A stretch of DNA of 64,000 nt from Hymenopus coronatus (Eukaryota; Arthropoda; Insecta; Mantodea; Hymenopodidae). The DNA is taken from NCBI GenBank assembly GCA_030762935.1, contig CM060881.1:99938501-100002500 (forward strand). The letters are read 5' to 3'. The notes under the pieces are model-generated. The model worked only from the letters and a program-made list of their open reading frames with translations. It was not told where the DNA came from and did not search any database. Below are positions 44,505 to 56,137 of this stretch, in pieces (the first letter of the stretch is position 1; every line of letters begins with the position of its first letter). The translations under genes and the position numbers were made by a program.

Positions 44505-45170
44505 GAATATGATGTCTTCCTTTCCATGACTTTCTCTAAAAATTCCACAACTAAACGTTTCCTTACAAAATTTAATCTTTTATCTACATCATGATATTCG
44601 AGATAAATATAACCAAAACTCGCCTTATTATTTGCTTTTTTGTAATTAGAAGAGACATAAGGAAAGGGAAATATTCCCTTAAAAACCGGTAGCTATGTGA
44701 AACAATCGGAATTCTGTTCTCTTGGCTTTCCAGGAGTGAACAAAAGAGAGACGAGAAGAAAATTTGAGAAAAATTTAAATAGCTTAAAATTGAATTCAAT
44801 AATTCGGAATACCTCGAAAAAGGCTAACTCTAAAAAAATATATATATAATATACTTACATTGTAGATCCACAGTTTTTGTTTAGTAATGTTTTATCTGTC
44901 TCTTACGGTTTACCAGTTACACTTAAGTCATACTAAAGTTATCCAGAAAGAAGAGGTCTTCAGAGACTATTCCCAGAAAAGCATACAAATATCTTAAATA
45001 TAAGGTATTTCAATCATTAGCACCCTTTTTGAGAAAATAAAAAATTTCGAAAAATGTTACATGTAAAGGCTAGTTGGTGTGTGGGGGGGGGGTTCCTTGA
45101 AAATCTTCGTATAGCATTCTTGGAAGATACTAAACTTAAATACCAAGTTTGGTATGCATTCGACTTTTAT
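44505..45170 (+). repeat. Family A array, unit 4 of 4, end-truncated
   Basis: Begins GAATATGATGTCTTCCTTTC. Core CTTACGGTTTACCAGTTACA near 44902, about 690 after the previous core. A G run is at 45083-45091. It stops after AATACCAAGTTTGGTATGC. Confidence 0.9.
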
Positions 45171-46115
45171 ATATGAATAGAACACACCAGTAACTTTTAC
45201 TAGGTTTAATTTCTTCTCCAACAAATCAACACTTTCATCTTCAAATCTAAGTAATATTAGGGCTTACATTCTCATTTTTCGATTGAGCCTAACGTATTTA
45301 CATTTGAACTGCTATTTTAATAGAAAATGCAATATAAATACGCGTATTCCGTCCAAATGTTTGCTCTAATACTCTAAAAAGTTGCAAGTATGTGTGCTGT
45401 AAGTATTAGTAATTCAAGGTGTTTTAAATGTGGTTTCCAATTTTATGTTTTACTTTCTCGGTAGTTTTTACTTCTCTTATTCACTTGAACGCAAATAATT
45501 ACTTGTAAAAGGACAAATAAATGCAAGTACTTCTTTTTAACCACTTTGAAAATGAAGTTATGAGTAGGTATGCAATTTTTATGAAATGACCCAGGAAAAT
45601 GTGTAATATTTTTTTTTAAATATAACATCTTTTAACACACATTTAGAAGTGGTTTCTTTAATAAAATTGAATATGTTAATTTTTTTCTACAGGATTAACG
45701 TTCGATGGTTTAAATAGAATAATGGTCATCTTTATAATGTTTTCTTTTTATATTGTGTTTAGAAGGCTACACCAACTTCAAAAAATGAAATTCAATTTCT
45801 TCGAAGATTTACTATATCTACTACAATATGGTTGACTATATATATGAATACTTACCACGTGCGAATGTAGGAAATAGAAATACCACTCACCTGAAACAAA
45901 ACAAAATTCGGTAATTAGAAAAATGACACTCTACAGTAGTTGGCATACACTTAACTTATGAACTCTTTATAACTCAAGATTCTTTAATTGTTTAAAAAAT
46001 CCGTACGGCTCAGCAAACCAATACTTCAGCTGCTGTATAATTAAATTTTCGGGATGGAAAATGCTTGATACTGATCACATGTTCTCTTTGAATCGATAGG
46101 ATAATCGCCCACCTC

Positions 46116-46151
<36 letters not shown>

Positions 46152-46639
46152 GCCACATTACAAAGTAATATTACATTTTTAGTTTTCTTTTAGGTTCATT
46201 AATATTTACTTTTTAGCGAATAAGAGAGTTTGAATTGGACTGCATACGTGTTGAATTGTTTTGTTTTGTTTTTTTCTTTTTTTTTTTTTTTAAGAATTAG
46301 ATTTTTGTTTGCCTCGCAGATCAAGGTACTTCGTAGGACTGTGGCATTGCACACGACAGGATACTAATTGATTTAGGTAGGATTTATCTTCACACAATTT
46401 GAAAATGTGTACCCTGGTAGAAAGTTGCATTTTCTCAATTTAGTTGTATTTACAATTGAACGCAACTGCGTCACGTAAGTTGCAGTCTCTTCAGGCTCAC
46501 AAGTGCTTCTAAAATTCTAAAATCAAGACGAAATGAAGTTTTATAAGGTAGTTGATAATCAGATGTGGTCAGGTTTGGTAACATCTAAAACCATGCCTCA
46601 GTATTCACACCATTTTAAAGAGCGCACCTACTTTTGACC
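45171..46639. other. AT-rich, no gene seen
   Basis: No coding domain recognised. A (TTA)n microsatellite lies at 46117-46150 and a T run near 46279-46291. Confidence 0.5.
46117..46150. repeat. (TTA)n microsatellite
   Basis: About 34 bases of TTA units. Confidence 0.94.
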
Positions 46640-46856
46640 AATCTCTTTCTTCTTCTTGTTTTAATATTGCCTTTTATTGTGTATTATCTCTGTCTTTTTA
46701 TTTTCTTGTGTACTCTTTTAATTCTTTGTTGTTTTAATGTTGTTTTTAGTGTGTATTACATAAGCACGTACCGTCTGTGGACCCGAGCGGTTGTTGAAGT
46801 ACAATGTATAATATTGTTATGTCAATAAATACACTTATTCATTCATTCATTCATGT
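46640..46856 (+). mobile_element. Possible LINE 3' end with TTCA-type tail
   Basis: T-rich segment ending CCCGAGCGGTTGTTGAAG, TGTTATGTCAATAAATACAC and then four TTCA/ATTC units. The layout resembles the 3' end of CR1/L2-type non-LTR elements (non-coding end, AATAAA, short microsatellite tail). No coding part is attached, so this is a guess from layout only. Confidence 0.3.
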
Positions 46857-47496
46857 CTGTAGTATGCTGGCATTGCTTGAAAGAATGCATTAAATACTCA
46901 GATACAACCCTTAGTACCATTGTTTCACCAGGGCTAGGCCATGGTAATGGTTATCATTGGCTGCTATTGACAAACACAACAGAATAATAAAAATGCCGAG
47001 AAATAAAGTAATTTAAATTAACATTAAAGTTTTTGTCGTATGGTATTTTGAGTCTGATCTATCTTTCAAACTTTAGCCTGCACAGGGCATGTGTGGAAGA
47101 AAATTGTCATAATTCAATATAAATGGTCTTCCAAGTATCTGGGATGAAGAGAAGACCGCGGAGGTCATGGTAAATGGACATAAAAAAGGACATGTTTTGT
47201 TTACATCAGTACTTAGCCACATCACGTCTGAGAGACAGCTGATGAAATGGAAGTAAAGGATGATGTGAAGGTGAGGCTGCTTTATATGAGTAAAGTAAAA
47301 ATCTTCAGAATGCCATACTTGGTATTAAATTGAATAAACCTTTTTTTAAATTACTCTGATATTGTTTAAAAACACACAAAAACAGAGTGATAAACTTATA
47401 GTTGCATAGTTAGATTCAATACATTTTTTCATATAAATTTAATGAAAACTTATACTTACTGAGCTAAAGGTTCCGGAATTTATATGATAACGAAAC

Positions 47497-47541
<45 letters not shown>

Positions 47542-47863
47542 CTTAAGACAAAGTCCTTCGTTTCCTCAATGGAAGCTGTGCTATGATAGTGAGCAAACAC
47601 TTAAAATTAATATAATTATATTCAAGAAAATGTAATGGGTCTCAATACACCCCAAGTATCGAATAATGTATGTTAAAACAGACTTGCACTCCTAACACAT
47701 CAGTTGCGCGCTGGCCTGTAGTGGTGAAGGTCCCAGGTTAAAATACTGTCATTTAAATGTACTCTTAAAAAGAAATAAACAAACTTGAATGAATTCTAAA
47801 AAAACAAATCTAATTAACAAAACAGCGAAGCCGACCTCAATGCAAATGCACGCAGAAATAAAG
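46857..47863. other. No recognisable gene
   Basis: AT-rich, with a (TA)n microsatellite at 47499-47538. Confidence 0.5.
47499..47538. repeat. (TA)n microsatellite
   Basis: About 40 bases of uninterrupted TA. Confidence 0.95.
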
Positions 47864-48700
47864 AAAAAATATTTTATGTGTTGCACTCATATGACTTTCT
47901 CTACTAATTGTTTTACAAATTATTCTTACAAGTGCTTACTCTTCTATTTCATATTAAGTGAGACAAATATTTGTAGAAATTGTTTTTGTTGTAAAACGAG
48001 CACAAACTGATTTGGGAAATACAGTAGGCTTTAAGCGATTGTTAGATATTTTAAGATGGACGGATGGATTTGAAATTTCCTTCCTTAAACATGACCAAGA
48101 AAACAAAAACCAATGAATACTACAATTATTCGTAAAATTATAACTAAACACAAGTAATAATATATCGAAAATGATAATTCAAAAATGATATAAACTGTGT
48201 GATTTAACCATATCTATATGTTTTATGTATATAGATTTTGTCTAGCTAATACGGTTTACCAGTTATGCGAAGTTCATTCAAAATAAAGAGGATTTCATAG
48301 GCTATTGCAACAAAATTCAAGACATACATGTTTTCATTTGTCATTAAAATATTTTATAATATGGTATTTTAACCAAAATCATTAGCGCTAGTTGTGAGAA
48401 AATAAAAATTTTCGAAAAATGTTCCACGGCAAGGTAGTTTAGAATGGGAGAATTTATTGAAAAGCTTTGTGTTTCATTCTTGGAAACCAAGTTTAGTTTT
48501 ATATCTACTTTTTATTTTTGAGTTATGCTGCTTATAGACCAACATAGACAAACACAGGCGCGCTCACGGACCTCTTTCTAAAGATTTTGGGGGTTTCAGG
48601 GGATCTCAAAACATATATATCTGGTGATATCTAGAAAATAAAATGTTGGGAGAGTTAAAATACTTTCCCTATTTACTATAAGTGGTAGAGAAAGTAAAAA
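47864..48700 (+). repeat. Family A repeat, near full length
   Basis: Start AAAATATTTTATGTGTTGCA and ATGACTTTCTCTACT, core AATACGGTTTACCAGTTATG near 48248, CA/CG part near 48545-48565, end AGTGGTAGAGAAAGTAAAAA. More diverged in its first third. Confidence 0.85.
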
Positions 48701-49639
48701 TCAAATCCATTCTATTTTCTCCTTATGCACTATAGGCCTTTGACTTGATGTGTATGGAACATCGTTCAATGATCACTCTTCTGCCTGCTCCAAAAACAGT
48801 TCTGACTTGGTATCAGCGTTTCCAGACAACCGCCGTTTTCTTCCTTGCTCCTGTGGAGTAGACCCACAGGAAAGACTTAGGATGTGCCCTAATGTAATAC
48901 ACGAGGCTTCGTCGGAAGTCCCTGGGGCACAGGCCACCAAATAACACTTCTTGTAACCCTCCGTCCACAAGGGGGTGGGTCACCATCGATCGCTATGTTG
49001 ATCACAAGAGGGAAATTGCCGGATTTATGGGAACGGACTTGCCCAAAGGGATTGAAGGGCCGAAAAGCAAACACAGGAAATAACAGCATGATGTGTAGCA
49101 TTAGGTATGGGCTTGGTTCCCTACGGCACAAAATATCACGTCATCGACATGTTCAAAGTGAGTCAACTAATCAAAAATACTTGTCCTTAACGATTATTCC
49201 CCATTATCTAACGATCCCATCCTCAAAACCAATATATGATTAAGGCACAGAATCAGCCCTTTTTACCTAAGGCTATAGTTTGCCTCGCGTGTTTCCAAAA
49301 ATATTTGATTGTAGATGCGTGACAGAACCAATGTCCATTTTAAACATTTTATTCCGACGTCATAACATGAATTTAAAGGCTCTTTAATTAACTGACTGTT
49401 TATCAAATGCGATCTTCAAGATATGTGACTGCAGAAGCATTCATTCAGGATAACTGATAGCTCTGATCAACAACAATTGAAAGCATGTGCGTAAAAACGG
49501 TCGCAATATTAAGACGTTTCTGATTAGTGCTGCCATCTCTTGTTTGGGACAAATATTAATAATTTATGTATGGTCTTACACCAAAAAGTTTGATTTTAAG
49601 ACAAGCATTATTTCTTCCATTTCTTCAATTTCTTCTTCC
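48701..49639. other. Unassigned GC-richer island 48740-49160
   Basis: Positions 48740-49160 are GC-richer, with open frames on both strands (64-82 residues). The minus frame has CGSTPQEQGRK and a Pro-rich stretch. The plus frame has GKLPDLWERTCPKGLKGRK. I recognise no family. It could be an exon of an unidentified gene or a transposon remnant. Confidence 0.3.
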
Positions 49640-49667
49640 TGATCAGACTCCGGTACTGTTTAAAAAT
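49640..49667 (+). mobile_element. SINE family S3, 3' end scrap
   Basis: TGATCAGACTCCGGTACTGT followed by TTTAAAAA matches the 3' block of the SINE at 8768-9111 with one change. Confidence 0.5.
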
Positions 49668-49814
49668 AGTAGCCAATATGTTATAGCTGCGTTAGAATCT
49701 TTTAAAAATGCCTCTTTTTTTAGGTAAAAAAACTTGCTCTAGTTGCAAAAATTTGTTATTCATTTCGCCCGGCATTTTCGAAAGGCTGTTAAACAATATG
49801 TATCATGAAAGTAA

Positions 49815-49841
49815 ATTATTTTTAATGTTTGGATTATGCTG

Positions 49842-49892
<51 letters not shown>

Positions 49893-50068
49893 TCTCTCTC
49901 TCTCTCTCTCTCCCTTTCTCTCTCTCCCATACACACACCCACTCACACATGCAGAGACAGATCTACACTGGTTCTAAACAAAGCTTTCTGGATTCAAACA
50001 TGCTATTTTCGTAAAATGTTGCTGTTAATTATCTTGGGTTGAATGCAATGCTTCATTTCCCAATGATG
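49815..50068 (+). repeat. Family A fragment (end part) with large TC tract
   Basis: TGGATTATGCTGTTCAC precedes a long TC tract at 49845-49926. Then come CACACACCCACTCACAC, TTTCTGGATTCAAACATGCT and TTGGGTTGAATGCAATGC, the order seen in the family A end half. The usual CA tract position has become a TC microsatellite. Confidence 0.65.
49845..49926. repeat. (TC)n microsatellite
   Basis: About 80 bases of TC with a few TTTC and CCC interruptions. The Ser/Leu and Arg/Glu repeat frames over it are artefacts. Confidence 0.95.
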
Positions 50069-50399
50069 AAAGACAAGGCATTACTGTCGAATAGTTTCTT
50101 ATAAGTATTTGCAAACACTTTGAGCCTACTCTTGCAGCTGGAACTGAATAAGATAGTCTAGTCTCCTAATGAGTAATTTCGTAGGAGTTCATCTGTTACC
50201 ATCAAGAATTAAATAGTAAAATAGCATATGGCGAAGGACTTGATAACTGAGAGATGCTTGCACTTTGACGTCGTCTGGTTTGCCTGCCAGTCTGCAACAC
50301 TGGACAGTATCATCACCTGTCACCAGTCTGCCTTTCTTCATCCCCCATGTGACATTGCATGCCTCTGGTATGCACAACATTTCTTCTTGCTCTCTTCCT
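50069..50399. other. No recognisable gene
   Basis: GC-richer from 50260 to 50400 with an open plus frame. It may be the last, unrecognisable part of the LINE relic to the right. Confidence 0.35.
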
Positions 50400-51200
50400 C
50401 CTCATTCTTATTCTTCTTCAGACGTCCAAGGAATAGAGCACCAGGATAGCCTCTGTTCCATCACTCCTCCAGTTTACGCACATTTCTCCTTCCCAATAGT
50501 TTGATATGCTTATTTTGGTTTCTTTAACCATCCATTTTAATTAATGTTCTTTCCACTTTGCTTCATTTCTTCCACTAGATTTAACACTTCCATCTCCTCA
50601 CTAATGATCTGATTGGGTGTATTATATCTAAATTAATTCCCATTAGCCGATTCTCAAATCTCATCTATTGAGCCTTAAGCCTTTTGTGGTCTTGCATTTT
50701 TAATACCTGCCTCTTTTTGTTTACAGAACAAAATATTATCGTTATTTTACATTATCTTATGTAGTCTTAGATGTATATTAATTCTTGACACATTTTAAAT
50801 GTACGTCTTATAAGTCCATTTCTTTTATTAAATTTACTTAATTTTGCAATTACCTATACCATTCTTGTTAGACGCAATAATGTTACCCAAATATGTAAAT
50901 ATTCCAATCTATAAATAAATTTTTCATGAGTCACGATTTTTGCTGAAAGAAATTTTAATACCAAATTCTTTTGATAGTTTTATATGTTATGGGTTGAAAT
51001 CAGAATGACCACGTCCTCTGTACGCACTAAAATGAACTACCTTACGTATAACCATTTCAATTTTTATCATGTTTACTCCCTTCCAGTCTTCTATTACTTT
51101 ATCGGCAGGTTCAAATAATGGCAATGAAGACACCTGCCTTATTCCTATTGTCGTGTTGATATACAATATTTTTCGCCGTTAATACGAAATGCTGTTAAAA
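50400..51200 (-). pseudogene. RTE-like LINE, reverse-transcriptase relic
   Basis: Minus-strand reading across several frames: IGIRQVSSLPLFE near 51160 (family GVRQGCSLSPLLF), VIEDWKGV near 51100, KEFGIKIS near 50960, YLHIW and IAKLSKFNKRNGLIRRTF near 50840, MRFENRLMGI near 50660, EEMEVLNLVEEM near 50600, KMDG near 50540, and a GRR..RKLEE tail near 50490. This order is reverse transcriptase palm to thumb plus C-terminal end. The FADD box is decayed. Many stops and frameshifts are present. Confidence 0.72.
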
Positions 51201-51369
51201 GTTGAGACTATTTTGTTGACAGGATGCCAGTTCTCATAAGAAGCACATGAAATGATTGTTCTTACTTATACAATTGTCTATAAATATGTATCCATAAATG
51301 TGTGTATTTCTAACACCAAAACATTACAAAACATTCATGTGTACAGGCGACTAAATATCGTTGTTAGGA

Positions 51370-51965
51370 GGTCTTCTTCTTCCCGTCATTGGGTCACTTC
51401 TGTTCCGTTTCGAGGCTAATGCTATCTCTCCACCATGTTCTTGGTCGGCCCAGGTCACACTTTCCTACACGCTGGTAAGATAAAGCTTGCCTTTACAGAC
51501 AGTCAAAGGGCATTCTTTCCACATGGTGGTACTATCTCCTTTGATAGTCTTCAATTTCCTCCATTATACTTCAGCATGTTACTGTTTTTAATTTAGCATA
51601 TTAAGGTAACATTTTCAAATCGCAGAAATCTCATTTACGCAAAGTCAATTCGTTTTTTTATTTTCAGTTCTGAACATTTGTGGTTCACCTCCATACAAAA
51701 TTTTGTTTTAACATCTCCAGAAACATTTTTCAAAATGTTTTCTTATTCTTTCATTTATTCGATTATACTTCTGTATATTTGACTCCTGATCAAGATTTAT
51801 TTTATCGATATTTAGAATGCACCCAAGATATTTAAAACTTCGCACTTGCTCTATAGTTTGGCCTAGTAACTTTTTATCTTATATGTTTGTTCTCATTCAC
51901 TAATACCTTTCTTTGTCTTAGCACTAAAAATTTCCATAGCACATGTTTTTAAAATGTTATTAAGT
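51370..51965 (-). pseudogene. Second non-LTR reverse-transcriptase relic
   Basis: Minus strand: CAMEIFSAKTKKG near 51940 (family form MxFSxxKTK), CEVLNILGAF near 51845 (family form FKYLGxxI), SQIYRSIIE and ENILKNVSGDVKTKFCMEV near 51740, and MRFLRFENVTLI near 51620 (family form AEMRFLRxVxGVTL). The same protein region also occurs in the relic at 50400-51200, so this is a separate fragment of the same broad class rather than its continuation. Heavily decayed. Confidence 0.55.
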
Positions 51966-52157
51966 TTCGTTACATTATGTTGCAAGTCATTTTCTCTCCT
52001 AGTAAGGTCTGATGGTCAACAAATCAAATTGTTTAAATTTCTTCCCAGAGATATTGTTAGAGAGTTATTAATGAAATTTTTTGTCGTGATCCCTGATTAT
52101 ATAATTCACGTCTAACATACCAAGTGGCCCAACTATTGACTTGTATAGATATCCGTT

Positions 52158-52250
52158 TGTGCGTTAAAAGAGTTGCAGAACTCAACATGTTTATTTCAAA
52201 TTAAATCCAGCCAATGAACAATTGGCAAGAGTACCATCTTATATCGCTAC
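52158..52250 (+). repeat. Family B short repeat, second copy
   Basis: GCGTTAAAAGAGTTGCAGAAC, TATTTCAAATTAAATCC and CAATTGGCAAGAG correspond to 19699-19770. The 2A-like reading seen there is not kept here. Confidence 0.55.
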
Positions 52251-52355
52251 TAATTCTAAAAATGTGCATGCGCAAATTTACATCTACAAGACTGAGCTTC
52301 CCTTTTAATAGAACAAATGATATATTTTATATCATATATATATATATACGTGTAT

Positions 52356-52720
52356 ATATCTCGGAAATGTTAACTCTACAATATATATATTTCCGAGATA
52401 TTCTTTCTTATTTGTTAACTTTTCTCAAACGGGAATTTATCTTTCGTTTCAGCTTTCTTTTGTTTTTACTCTTGACCTTTGCAAACAGGATCGAATTTTA
52501 ATTGTTTCACATAGCGATAGTTTTAAAAGATTTGACTATAGCTTAAGCTTAGTGTATTCCCTTATTCTCTGTATTTATGACTTACAAGGAACTAACCAGT
52601 AAGGCTATTTCTTTTAGTTTTAATCTTAATGAACTAGAAGTAGATAAAAGAACAAGCTTTTGTAAGAATAGTTTATTACAGAATAGATAAAGTCATGTGA
52701 ATTAAACACATGAGAATGTT
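52356..52720 (-). repeat. Family A fragment with a foldback start
   Basis: Reversed start half of family A from TTCCGAGATATTCTTTC (52391) to GTCATGTGAATTAAACACAT. Just left of it, ATATCTCGGAAAT (52356-52368) is the perfect inverse of ATTTCCGAGATAT (52389-52401), so the same 13 bases occur in both orientations around a TA-rich loop. Confidence 0.75.
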
Positions 52721-53986
52721 TTTGACTTCAAGTCATGCTATAAAAAAACTGAGGTATCTTCTTTTTGTGAAATGCTTCATTAAGTGGAAGAACAGTAACT
52801 CAGGTGGTCTCTAAAAACATTAAATTAATTTGGGTGCATACACTCCATATAGTCGTAACAGTCCTATAATACAAAGTGTTATTGAAAATTCTGCTAGCAA
52901 TTTACTAGAAATGGATGGTTTCATTTGTGGACACTTAATACTAATATTTTGAAGACGTAACTAAAGAAATATGAAACACTCTTCAACGTGACTCAAATGA
53001 TTAACTAATTTTAAAATATTCCTCTGTATCGAATCACATAAATAAAACGCTTTATGGAGCTGATTCATAAAATACATGTCTACGTACTCCAAAAACGCCC
53101 ATCTAATATCAAGAATAATGTTCGTTACACTTGCATACAAACCAATTGTTTTATAAGCTAGTAAACTGATATGAGGGCGTGTTAAAGTACAAGATTAATA
53201 GAAAGTTAAGTTTGTACTGGGGTACGTTTTATTTAGCCCTTAGTTGTTGTATGTGGGGAGGAAACTTTGAGAGATCTGACACTAAGCCTAACAAATGATG
53301 TTGAACGAAAAACCCATAGAGGGGAACTTGGGGGCTAAAATTAGCACTTAGGATTTTGTGTCTCCTTCTTAATCCTCTTAATCGTCCTTTCTATTTATAT
53401 CAGAAAACAAAAAGAGAGACATTTCCTTATATAAACTTTAAAAAAAAACATTATATGACTAATAAATAATATGTTTACCAAAATACTTGATCCAAGTTGC
53501 ATCAATATAAAAGCAAATAGTGAAATTTCTAAGACCGAGATGTGGAGTAGGTTGGGATCTTATTATTTTTTTCCTTCTTCCACGGTTTCCTTTAGTTCGT
53601 CAGGATTTTCAATACCATAAGCCAAAGTTTTAAAAGAGCAAAATAAATAGAAATAAAACAAACGCGACGACCCAAATTAGACATCTGTTACGGGTGCTCA
53701 AACAAATAGGATAGGAAGCTGACCGAGAGTTTAAGATACTATTTCCAATATCACAAGTCAGAGTATCGTAAACTGACCCAAGTTGCTCAGTGCGTGTGCA
53801 TACCCACAGCAGAGCAGTCACCCAATAAAACAAGAAAACCTATTAAATCAACAGCAATAAAATACGGAAATCCATGCAATAATCATGGCCAGACTTCAAG
53901 CATCCATTGCAATTAAAAAGTTACGTTATACAAGCCAATAAATAAATAAGTAAACAGGCTGATAAATGTTGAAATAGTTGTCCAGT
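52721..53986. other. No recognisable gene
   Basis: AT-rich, no domain, RNA gene or repeat family recognised. Confidence 0.5.
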
Positions 53987-54671
53987 TTTATTTTCTCTAC
54001 TACGTATACAAATTATTTCTTTTAGTCACAAATTCGATACCGAGATTTCATCGGAATTACACCTTTTGAGACTCCTACAAAAACACAAAAAATACACGTT
54101 TTTCGGGTCCCCTGAATTCAAAAACAAAACATTTTTAGAACAAAGTTCCATACGTGTGTTTCTTTGATAAAAAAAACTTGATACTTAAGTTAAGCACCTT
54201 CCAAAGATGCGACATGAAGATTTTCAGAAAAATCCCCCATCCCTAAATTCCCCTTACATTGAAAACTTTTCTAAAATGTTCTCAAAACTGGCGCGTACAA
54301 TGTTGTTTAAAATGTCATATACTAAATGTATTTGTATGACAAATAGATGTATATATTGTATTTTCTGGGAAAAGTTTCTGAAGCCCTCTTCGTTCTGGAG
54401 AAATTTTGCAAAACTGGAAAACCGTAAGAGATAGAAAATATATGCTGCAGAAAAAATGGAGTTCTCGTTAAAACACAAAATTTATGCTATGTACATTTTT
54501 TTTGGATTTAATTATTTCCGAGATTTTAAAAATTCCAATATTTGACACTTTTCACTAATGAGAAGTCTTATTTAGTTTTACTTTTTTCATCCTGACCATG
54601 GAAAGAGTACGGAATTTCAATTGCATCACTTAGCCACTTTTTAAATTTTTGACCCTTGCTACTAAGTGATG

Positions 54672-54720
<49 letters not shown>

Positions 54721-54789
54721 GTAATAATAGTAATAGTTTGTTGCAGAATAGGTAGTGAAATGCACACGAATGAAACACGTCAGATTTTT
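53987..54789 (-). repeat. Family A repeat, reverse orientation, first of a pair
   Basis: Left edge TTTTATTTTCTCTACTACG. The block CACCTTTTGAGACTCC is followed by a second similar one, CACGTTTTTCGGGTCCCCTG, a small local duplication. Reversed core GGAAAACCGTAAGAGATAG near 54416, (TAA)n at 54669-54721 inside the start part, right edge CGAATGAAACACGTCAGATT. Confidence 0.87.
54669..54721. repeat. (TAA)n microsatellite inside family A
   Basis: About 50 bases of ATA units, not at the usual CA-tract position. Confidence 0.95.
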
Positions 54790-55494
54790 AGAAAAGCTGC
54801 ATGTGTGTGTGAACAGCACAACAGAAAACGTTAGTATTTTCCAAGGATGCGACTAAGTTTTTAAATAAAATCCACCACAAACTACTCTTACATGAAACAC
54901 TTTTCGACAATTTTGTTTTCTTTTTCAGAAATGTCTAAAAAATTATGTTGAAGATATTTTCACAACAAATGAAATGTAGGCCTTAAATTTGTTACGAATA
55001 GCCACTGAAGTAGTTTTATTCTTGATAATTTTTCCATCTAATAAACCGTAACAGAATCTGTTAAACAGTTAGATAAAATCTTACTATTAAAATATGCGTA
55101 TGTAGCCAAAGCAAAGAAATTATATCAGATACATTCTTCATTTTTTTATATGGAGCTAACAAATTCCAAAATATTCCTTATTAATGGTTTAAATGTTCCA
55201 ATATTTATACTTTTCTCAAATGGGAAAACTTTATTCCCTCTTTCTCCCATGCTGGTCAAGCAAAGAGAAGAGGTGAAAAAACATAACATAACGACCAGCC
55301 TTTAGCCCTTCAATGATTTAACTATTGACTTTGACTAATAAATTTCTCTATTCTCCGTGTAACAACAAAACCATTTCTGCTAATGTTTATCTCGATTAGC
55401 ATACGTTACATATAGGTAGATAATAAACTTTTATAAGATACTTTGTTTCGAAAAGGTAGAGAAAGATATGTGAATGTAACGTATTTGATTTTTC
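54790..55494 (-). repeat. Family A repeat, reverse orientation, second of a pair
   Basis: Directly follows the previous unit but lacks its end part, beginning at the GT tract (GCATGTGTGTGTGAACAGC). The core is decayed (TAATAAACCGTAACAG near 55029). Right edge ATGTGAATGTAACGTATTTG. Confidence 0.85.
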
Positions 55495-56074
55495 CTTTTT
55501 ATTTCTTTAATTGGGGTTTAATGTAGTTTTTAACAAATTAGGTTGATGGTAAATGGATAAAATTAATCGACATATAATTCCGGAGTCGCTAGGTTAAGAA
55601 GGCCTTAAATAAGGCAGCCTCATATAAATAAATTTATTATCAAGTCGAATAATTTCAAATCCCTGTACATTATGATTCTGCAAAAATCGTTAACACACTT
55701 TCATTGCTATTCATTTTTTAAGAACGTAATTTTCAACTTCTTAGTCACATTGCAAGATACTGCAGCTTCGTTGATTCACCTGAGTCAATGCATATCAAAT
55801 GGAAGGCCGGTTGCACAGATCATGGAACATATGTTCGCTGGATTCGCCTTAGTTGCGTAGTCATTTTCCTGTAACATTATCTCAGGCAACTTTTTGATAA
55901 GTGGTTAGTTGCGTAATTACTTCCTATACTATTTATTGTTATTTTCTTTTATTTTGCTCCATAGGAGGAATTTTCGAATAGTGGTACTGAGTATTCAAAG
56001 CGACAACAAAGGAAAACTACAAAGTAAATAAACAAATAAATAAATAAAACAGTGATACTGAACTTTAAACATAA
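55495..56074. other. No recognisable gene
   Basis: AT-rich sequence, with AAAT-type units near 56025-56045 just before the tRNA-like SINE segment. Confidence 0.45.
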
Positions 56075-56137
56075 GTTGATCCCGCGACCTCCCGAACGCA
56101 AGCCTAAGACGCTACCATTCGAGCCATCTCACTAGGT
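56075..56137 (-). mobile_element. tRNA-like SINE head (family S4-like)
   Basis: On the minus strand: GAGATGGCTCGAATGGTAGC (A-box region), GTCTTAGGCTTGCGTTCGGG (anticodon arm), GGTCGCGGGATCAACTT (decayed B box). It could be a tRNA pseudogene, but similarity to the heads at 25236 and 59045 favours a SINE. Confidence 0.55.

Noticed and set aside
42124..45170. CRISPR array
   Set aside because: Units are 0.7-0.9 kb with no short repeat/spacer pattern, and the window is eukaryotic.
49708..50042. Ser-Leu and Arg-Glu repeat open frames
   Set aside because: They are translations of the TC microsatellite at 49845-49926.
56075..56137. Functional tRNA gene
   Set aside because: The B box is damaged and similar heads occur in other SINE copies in the window.
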